Shown in pieces: positions 6,280 through 9,686 of a stretch of 9,686 nt of DNA. The stretch's first letter is position 1. The number at the start of each line of letters is the position of its first letter. The notes beneath the pieces were generated by a model. The model did not search any database and was not told the origin of the DNA. It was given only the letters and a program-made list of their open reading frames with translations. This DNA comes from Sediminibacterium sp. Lineage in GTDB: Bacteria > Bacteroidota > Bacteroidia > Chitinophagales > Chitinophagaceae. The stretch is from contig JAQBNJ010000161.1 of assembly GCA_028288645.1 (NCBI GenBank), positions 1-9,686 on the forward strand, in the 5' to 3' direction. The position numbers and the translations under genes are program-made.

Positions 6280-7200
6280 ATGTTAAGGCATATCCTCATT
6301 TATTTTTTCCTTTCCCAATCAACAGCTCATGCCCAAAACATGCTTCCTGTAAAATATAAAGATGCAATCTTCCCGGAAGTAACTATCACCAAAAACAATT
6401 CTTATGCAACCGGCGAACATCCCGGCACAAAAGACAAGCATTATCTCTTCAACTTTTACGAACCGAAGTCTGATGCAACATTAAAAAGGCCGCTGATCAT
6501 CTGGCTGCATGGTGGTGGCTTCAAATTCGGAACAAAGAATGCAAAAGGCATCAAACTATGGAGCGAGACATTTGCGCAACGCGGGTATGTATGCGTAGCT
6601 TTAAACTACCGCATGAGTAAAAAAAATCCACTGTTCAATTTTATCGAACTGAAAAAAAGCTGCTACGGCGCGGTGCAAAGTGTAAAAGAAGCGGTTGCAT
6701 TTTTTAAAAAGAACCATGAATTGTAAAGGATCGATACCACCCGCATCATTCTCGCCGGCAATTCTGCGGGAGGAATGATCGCCCTGCAAACCGTTTATAG
6801 CAGTGATGCTGAATTGGCCGCTTCTGCACAAATGCCTGGCGCTGACCAACTCTCAACCCTACACAATTCAGCAGGTATTTCCGCCGTGATCAATTTTTGG
6901 GGAGGATTATATGATATCGACTGGTTAAAAAACACGAAAGTTCCTGTTTTCAGCGCCTATGGAACAGAAGATAAAGTGGTTCCCATTGACCGAAAAGACA
7001 CTTCTTTGTATGGAAGCATTTCCATCCACAAAAAAGCAACTGAACTCCATATTCCAAACGGAATAAAAGCATTCGAAGGCTATTCCCATGAGTTGCAGAA
7101 ACATTTTAACCCCATATTTGACCCCGGCTCAGCCACCAAACAGCGCTGGCGCGAGGCGGGACAGGCCGCTGCCGATTTCCTGTATAAAGAATTATTTTGA
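6280..7200 (+). pseudogene. Secreted alpha/beta-hydrolase (esterase-like) split by in-frame TAA
   Basis: One reading frame of 306 codons is broken only by TAA at 6724-6726 (codon 149). The N-terminus is a signal peptide, with likely cleavage at AHA-Q near residue 18. The oxyanion-hole motif HGGG is at 77-80 (PLIIWLHGGGFKFG). After the stop, still in frame, come the nucleophile elbow GNSAGG with Ser162, the acid Asp231 in YGTEDKVVPI, and the base His270 in GYSHELQ. Together these are a complete esterase/lipase triad of the BD-FAE/carboxylesterase type. The stop falls between the oxyanion hole and the nucleophile; the next ATG (6775, codon 166) is past Ser162, so neither half can be active alone. 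No other stop or frameshift is seen, so the lesion is recent or a sequencing error; a single base change from TAT/TAC (Tyr) would explain it. The substrate is unknown. It is 51 nt downstream of the transferase gene. Confidence 0.85.
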
Positions 7201-7210
7201 ATGGGTTGGG

Positions 7211-7228
7211 CCTGTAAAAGACTACAGG
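7211..7228 (+). terminator. Hairpin after the hydrolase, weak terminator candidate
   Basis: CCTGTA (7211-7216) pairs perfectly with TACAGG (7223-7228) around a 6-nt loop, 10 nt after the hydrolase stop. The following sequence (ATAACTATTTAT) is AT-rich but has no real T-run, so intrinsic termination is doubtful. Confidence 0.25.
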
Positions 7229-7297
7229 ATAACTATTTATACGGAGTCCGCTTGCCCGTTCGATTTGCTGGTATGATATTAGTATAGGTATAACAGG

Positions 7298-7312
7298 CAA
7301 TAGCCTCTATTG
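7298..7312. promoter_or_regulatory. Short palindrome upstream of the small secreted protein
   Basis: CAATAG CCT CTATTG has perfect 6-bp arms and a 3-nt centre, ending 18 nt before the ATG at 7331. Its size and position fit an operator or a leader structure, but a 6-bp palindrome can arise by chance. No clear TAnnTTTG box was found here. Confidence 0.2.
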
Positions 7313-7330
7313 TATATTAAAATAACTATT

Positions 7331-7618
7331 ATGAAAAAGTTAGTATCGTGTCTCCTTGGCCTCACTCTGTTCTGTGTCGCATCAATGGGGCAGGAAAAAC
7401 GTCCGCCTGAAAAAGAATTGAAGGCGCAGGTGAACCACGTAAAATCGAGCGGTAACGACCTGTTGCATCTCCGCTTTAAAAAAGCGCACGAAAAGCATGT
7501 AGCCGAAGCCAACCGCAGAAACAAGGGGATCGTAAAAGATATCAATGGTGAGGGTAAACCCTTACCCAAACCAGCAACACCTAAATTACCGGCACCCAAA
7601 AAGCCGCCACTCAGGTAA
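7331..7618 (+). CDS. Small basic Pro/Lys-rich secreted protein, unknown function
   Basis: The product has 95 residues. I chose the ATG at 7331 (MKKLVSCLLGLTLFCVASMGQ) because it gives a textbook signal peptide with cleavage before Gln21; the same frame is open from a TTG at 7310, but that would add seven residues (MYIKITI) ahead of the signal. No lipobox Cys is suitably placed. The mature part, about 75 residues, is rich in Lys, Arg and His (about 28-63), and ends in a Pro/Lys tail, KPLPKPATPKLPAPKKPPLR, probably unstructured. I recognise no family. A basic exported peptide of this kind could bind nucleic acid, envelope polyanions or cell-wall polymers, but nothing here proves it. It appears to be a single-gene unit: 130 bp separate it from the hydrolase and a strong terminator lies about 80 bp downstream. 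Confidence 0.7.
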   Translation: MKKLVSCLLGLTLFCVASMGQEKRPPEKELKAQVNHVKSSGNDLLHLRFKKAHEKHVAEANRRNKGIVKDINGEGKPLPKPATPKLPAPKKPPLR

Positions 7619-7696
7619 TCAGTATTGCCTGAAAATTATTTGCCGGATCTATCAACGGCCGGCTGATTATGTACATAGTTAAGTTCCAATTTTCAG

Positions 7697-7725
7697 CTGC
7701 CGGGCCGTTTGTGCCCGGCAGTTTT
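7697..7725 (+). terminator. Rho-independent terminator
   Basis: CTGCCGGGC (7697-7705) pairs perfectly over 9 bp with GCCCGGCAG (7713-7721) across a 7-nt loop and is followed by TTTT. It lies about 80 nt after the small secreted protein and before the tRNA promoter, so it most likely ends transcription of the former. Confidence 0.8.
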
Positions 7726-7757
7726 ATGATAAAGATCCCGAACTGAAGATGTTTTGT

Positions 7758-7787
7758 TTTGTAGTGTGGCTAATTTTTCTATTTTTG
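7758..7787 (+). promoter_or_regulatory. Bacteroidota-type promoter for the tRNA
   Basis: TTTG at 7758-7761 and TATTTTTG at 7780-7787 match the -33 TTTG and -7 TAnnTTTG consensus exactly, separated by 18 nt. Transcription should begin near 7792-7795, giving a leader of about 30 nt before the tRNA. Confidence 0.6.
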
Positions 7788-7802
7788 CCGCCTTGTATTT
7801 CG

Positions 7803-7818
7803 TCCCGGGTAACCGGGA
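7803..7818 (+). other. Leader hairpin with GTAA tetraloop before the tRNA
   Basis: TCCCGG (7803-7808) and CCGGGA (7813-7818) form a perfect 6-bp stem closed by GTAA, a GNRA-class tetraloop, 6 nt before the first tRNA base. It would be part of the precursor transcript, and might influence RNase P processing; function is inference. Confidence 0.5.
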
Positions 7819-7824
7819 GGGATC

Positions 7825-7898
7825 GGGCCTATAGCTCAGTTGGTTAGAGCACCTGACTCATAATCAGGGGGTCCCTGGATCATGCCCAGGTGGGCCCA
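7825..7898 (+). tRNA. tRNA with CAT anticodon (elongator Met or lysidine-type Ile2)
   Basis: The 74-nt cloverleaf is complete: acceptor GGGCCTA/TGGGCCC (one G-T pair), D-stem GCTC/GAGC with loop AGTTGGTTA, anticodon stem CCTGA/TCAGG with loop CTCATAA (anticodon CAT at 7859-7861), variable loop GGGTC, T-stem CCTGG/CCAGG, discriminator A7898, and no encoded CCA. CAT can be elongator Met or, if the C is modified to lysidine, Ile reading ATA; I cannot decide from sequence. The T-loop is ATCATGC instead of the normal TTCRANY: positions 54 and 58 are A and T, the reverse of the near-universal T54-A58. C56 and the D-loop GG are kept. Confidence 0.92.
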
Positions 7899-7910
7899 CT
7901 TCTTTACAGC

Positions 7911-7945
7911 AAAGGATTCTAAGCGATTAGGATCCTTTTGTTTTT
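7911..7945 (+). terminator. Terminator downstream of the tRNA
   Basis: AAAGGATTCTAA (7911-7922) pairs with TTAGGATCCTTT (7927-7938) over 12 positions with one T-G wobble, around GCGA, and is followed by TTGTTTTTAT. It starts 12 nt after the tRNA 3' end. Confidence 0.75.
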
Positions 7946-7979
7946 ATACTATCGCAATAGAACTCGCAATAAACAGGTT

Positions 7980-8056
7980 CGGGAAATGAAATCCCCGTCT
8001 GGGCCGTAGCAGGGCTTGTAGATTACCCGGATTGGTGCTCTAACCAACTTAGCTAC
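7980..8056 (-). pseudogene. Decayed tRNA remnant in inverted orientation
   Basis: The minus strand contains GTAGCTAAGTTGGTTAGAGC (8056-8037), a nearly intact tRNA D-arm, and further on CGGGGATTTCATTTCCCG (7997-7980), which resembles a T-arm. The intervening 39 nt are longer than the 23 of a standard tRNA and do not fold into a good anticodon arm, and the flanks do not pair as an acceptor stem. The D-arm differs at one position from the intact tRNA upstream. Together this indicates a degraded tRNA copy, possibly once of the long-variable-arm class, rather than a working gene. Confidence 0.5.
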
Positions 8057-8228
8057 ACGACATTCGCGAATCAAGGAAATGCCAAAATTCCCGGGGTTCA
8101 AATACAGGTTATTATAATTTAGACGCAACACGATATTATAATATTGGTAACAACTTGTTATGGTCTTGGCCGCTTAGCCTGCTTTGAATATGATAAATCC
8201 AGGCTATTATGGTGAATTTTATTTAATA

Positions 8229-8297
8229 TTTCGACATATATTTTATATAATGTCGAATTTTGTGATTATTTTCGACATATTATATCAAATATGTTGA
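8229..8297. promoter_or_regulatory. Operator-like array of four CGACAT half-sites before fic
   Basis: Four copies of a TTCGACATAT-like half-site alternate in orientation: TTTCGACATAT (8229-8239), ATGTCGAA inverted (8250-8257), TTTTCGACATAT (8269-8280) and a degenerate inverted AATATGTTGA (8288-8297). Neighbouring cores are about 19-22 bp apart, near two helical turns, so all would face one side of the DNA. The array ends 34 nt before the fic start codon, a normal position for repressor control. The winged-helix-like C-terminus of the Fic protein itself is a candidate binder; this is inference. Confidence 0.6.
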
Positions 8298-8331
8298 TGT
8301 GTTCAACGCAAATAAAACCTAATGACGAAAA

Positions 8332-9444
8332 ATGGATCAAAAACCACCAATAAGGAATAATCCTATCGAACCATTCAATGATTTACCGGCACTTCCACCG
8401 GAAGGCATTGAATTGGAAACACCCGTGATTCTACGGCATCTTGCAAAAGCGGCCCGATACATAGGAGAACTAAACGGATTATGTGAGAGTATGCCGGACC
8501 CTCAACTATTGATAAACGCTATTGTCTTACAAGAAAGTAAAGACAGCTCCGCTATTGAAAACATTGTAACGACCAATGATGAACTCTACAAGGCCGCTAC
8601 AGGTGAAATTTCCGGCCACCCGGCGGCCAAAGAGGTTTTAAGTTACAGAGAAGCACTTTATTCTGGTCTTGACAGAATGAACGCACAAAAAGGGCTTTTG
8701 CTAACCAACACCCTTGTTGAAATAGTACAAAAAATAAAACAAAACGATGCCGGAATCCGAAATACACCGGGTACCGCATTAAAGAATGCTATTGCGGGCG
8801 AAATCGTTTATACACCGCCCTGTTGTGAAGAGGTGATCCGGGAAAAATTAGGCACACTCGAACAATTTATCAATGATCCTTCTCTCTCTCCATTAGACCC
8901 ACTCATCAAAATGGCACTCATACATTACCAATTTGAGTCCATTCATCCCTTTATTGACGGTAATGGAAGAACAGGTCGAATCCTCAATGTATTATACCTG
9001 GTTCAGCAGGGATTACTCTCACAGCCAGTACTATATTTAAGCTCCTACATTTCAAAATACAAAGCAGAATATTATGCTTTACTCAAACAAGTTACAGAAA
9101 CCAATAACTGGAATGACTGGATCATGTACTTCCTTTCCGGAATGATCGAAACAGCCCAGAGTACAACACAAAAGATCAGGCGCATGTTGGAACTCAAAGA
9201 TCAGTATGAACAATCTATGAAAGAATTACTAGGATCTTCCTATAATCACCAGTTGCTTGAACTTATGTTTACACATCCATATTTAAAAATCGAAATACTG
9301 GAAAATAAACAACTGGCACATCGACAAACAGCTTCTACGTGGCTAAAGAAACTATCAGATTCAGGTATATTATTACAGGAAAAGAAGGGGCGAACCATTT
9401 ATTTTATTAATCATAAACTGGTAGAGATTCTCGCGGCGGATTGA
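8332..9444 (+). CDS. fic: Class II Fic-domain AMP-transferase with C-terminal winged helix
   Basis: The 370-residue protein resembles SoFic-type enzymes in length and layout. An N-terminal Fic_N region (about 10-100) contains the inhibitory helix motif SSAIEN (72-77; pattern S/T-xxx-E-G/N) with Glu76 as the autoinhibitory residue. The Fic core carries HPFIDGNGRTGR (205-216), matching HxFx(D/E)GNGRxxR with catalytic His205 and intact phosphate-binding residues. The C-terminus (about 300-370; ENKQLAHRQTASTWLKKLSDSGILLQEKKGRTIYFIN) looks like a winged helix-turn-helix. Such enzymes transfer AMP from ATP to a protein Ser/Thr/Tyr hydroxyl and are held inactive by Glu76. The inhibitory helix is within the same chain, so no antitoxin partner is required, and none is seen beside it. 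The ATG at 8332 fits the domain start; the ATG at 8323 is out of frame. It seems monocistronic, with an operator-like array upstream. Confidence 0.92.
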   Translation: MDQKPPIRNNPIEPFNDLPALPPEGIELETPVILRHLAKAARYIGELNGLCESMPDPQLLINAIVLQESKDSSAIENIVTTNDELYKAATGEISGHPAAKEVLSYREALYSGLDRMNAQKGLLLTNTLVEIVQKIKQNDAGIRNTPGTALKNAIAGEIVYTPPCCEEVIREKLGTLEQFINDPSLSPLDPLIKMALIHYQFESIHPFIDGNGRTGRILNVLYLVQQGLLSQPVLYLSSYISKYKAEYYALLKQVTETNNWNDWIMYFLSGMIETAQSTTQKIRRMLELKDQYEQSMKELLGSSYNHQLLELMFTHPYLKIEILENKQLAHRQTASTWLKKLSDSGILLQEKKGRTIYFINHKLVEILAAD

Positions 9445-9686
9445 AACGTGGCTATTTTAATAGCATTCATTAATTAGCAATTAATTGCTTTTAACCTCAA
9501 GCCATGAATTGCTTATACAGGGATTTAGGACCGTTGTCGAAAATGGTTAAATTTCCAAACTTCCATTTTATTCTAGGCATAAAGACACAATTTAAAGCCT
9601 AGCTAATGTGTATATTTAAGAGCCGGTTGATATATTGTAGGTAAGGGGTTAAATTCATTAAAAATTACATTGTTACAGGAAAATAA
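9445..9686. other. Non-coding 3' flank with weak hairpin
   Basis: No gene is supported in these 242 bp. A perfect 14-bp palindrome AGCAATTAATTGCT (9476-9489) followed by TTTAA lies 31 nt after the fic stop and might be a weak terminator. I see nothing else recognisable up to the window end. Confidence 0.35.

Larger units (their letters stand above)
7946..8331. other. Gene-poor AT-rich interval between tRNA and fic
   Basis: No coding sequence is supported here. The interval holds the inverted tRNA remnant, a T-arm-like fragment GGGGTTCAAATAC on the plus strand near 8093-8105, the perfect palindrome TAACAACTTGTTA at 8148-8160, and the half-site array at 8229-8297. Base composition becomes strongly AT-rich after about 8110. 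The mixture of tRNA debris and AT-rich DNA before an accessory-type gene looks like a former insertion region, but no integrase or attachment repeat was found. Confidence 0.5.

Noticed and set aside
6724..6726. Programmed readthrough or recoding of the TAA in the hydrolase
   Set aside because: TAA is the least readthrough-prone stop and no recoding structure is apparent; a simple nonsense mutation is the more economical explanation.
8010..8026. Possible anticodon loop ATCTACA (anticodon CTA, amber suppressor) in the inverted tRNA remnant
   Set aside because: The flanking stem has a mismatch and a wobble, sits 8 nt rather than 1 nt from the D-arm, and there is no acceptor stem, so a working suppressor tRNA is not supported.
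7949..8131. 60-residue minus-strand open frame containing VAKLVRAP
   Set aside because: The VAxLVRA string is what a tRNA D-arm gives when translated; the frame reads through a tRNA remnant and has no upstream signals.
8332..9444. Fic gene as the toxin half of a two-gene toxin-antitoxin pair
   Set aside because: The inhibitory SxxxEN helix is present in the same protein, and no small antitoxin gene precedes or follows it.

Overview
The window looks like a chromosomal segment from a Bacteroidota bacterium, probably Chitinophagaceae-like. Three things suggest this. The left half carries DarA and DarB plus a small fatty-acid-synthase-like gene set, the kind of locus that makes the dialkylresorcinol part of flexirubin pigments. 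Shine-Dalgarno sequences are mostly weak, and candidate promoters match the Bacteroidota -33 TTTG / -7 TAnnTTTG pattern. Secreted proteins end their signal peptides in Ala/Gly-Gln. The genus assignment is inference.

Layout. Positions 1-2407 (minus strand) hold a tightly spaced operon read right to left: a small exported protein of unknown function, darA (flavodoxin-like aromatase) and darB (ketosynthase III type, cut by the left edge). Positions 2712-6228 (plus strand) hold a divergent, near-overlapping operon: a FabL/FabI-like short-chain reductase, a hot-dog dehydratase, a FabF-like ketosynthase, an acyl carrier protein and a 4'-phosphopantetheinyl transferase. Together these form a mini type II synthase that could build or tailor an ACP-bound acyl chain, while DarB and DarA condense and aromatise two chains into a dialkylresorcinol. 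The roughly 300 bp between the operons contain a 158-bp MITE-like insertion with 21-bp terminal inverted repeats and an 8-bp target duplication.

Positions 6280-7200 carry a secreted alpha/beta hydrolase split by one in-frame TAA between its oxyanion-hole motif and its nucleophile, so it is probably a recent pseudogene. Positions 7331-7618 encode a small, basic, Pro/Lys-rich secreted protein, followed by a strong terminator. A CAT-anticodon tRNA (7825-7898) has its own promoter, a leader hairpin and a terminator, and an unusual T-loop. An inverted, decayed tRNA remnant lies just downstream.

Positions 8332-9444 encode an autoinhibited class II Fic AMP-transferase with a C-terminal winged-helix-like region. 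It is preceded by an AT-rich stretch with four half-sites spaced about 20 bp apart in alternating orientation, a likely operator array. Nothing convincing is seen after 9490.

The most interesting non-genic signals are the MITE-like insertion between the two pigment operons, the octamer repeat that forms the 3' end of the transferase gene, and the operator-like array before fic.
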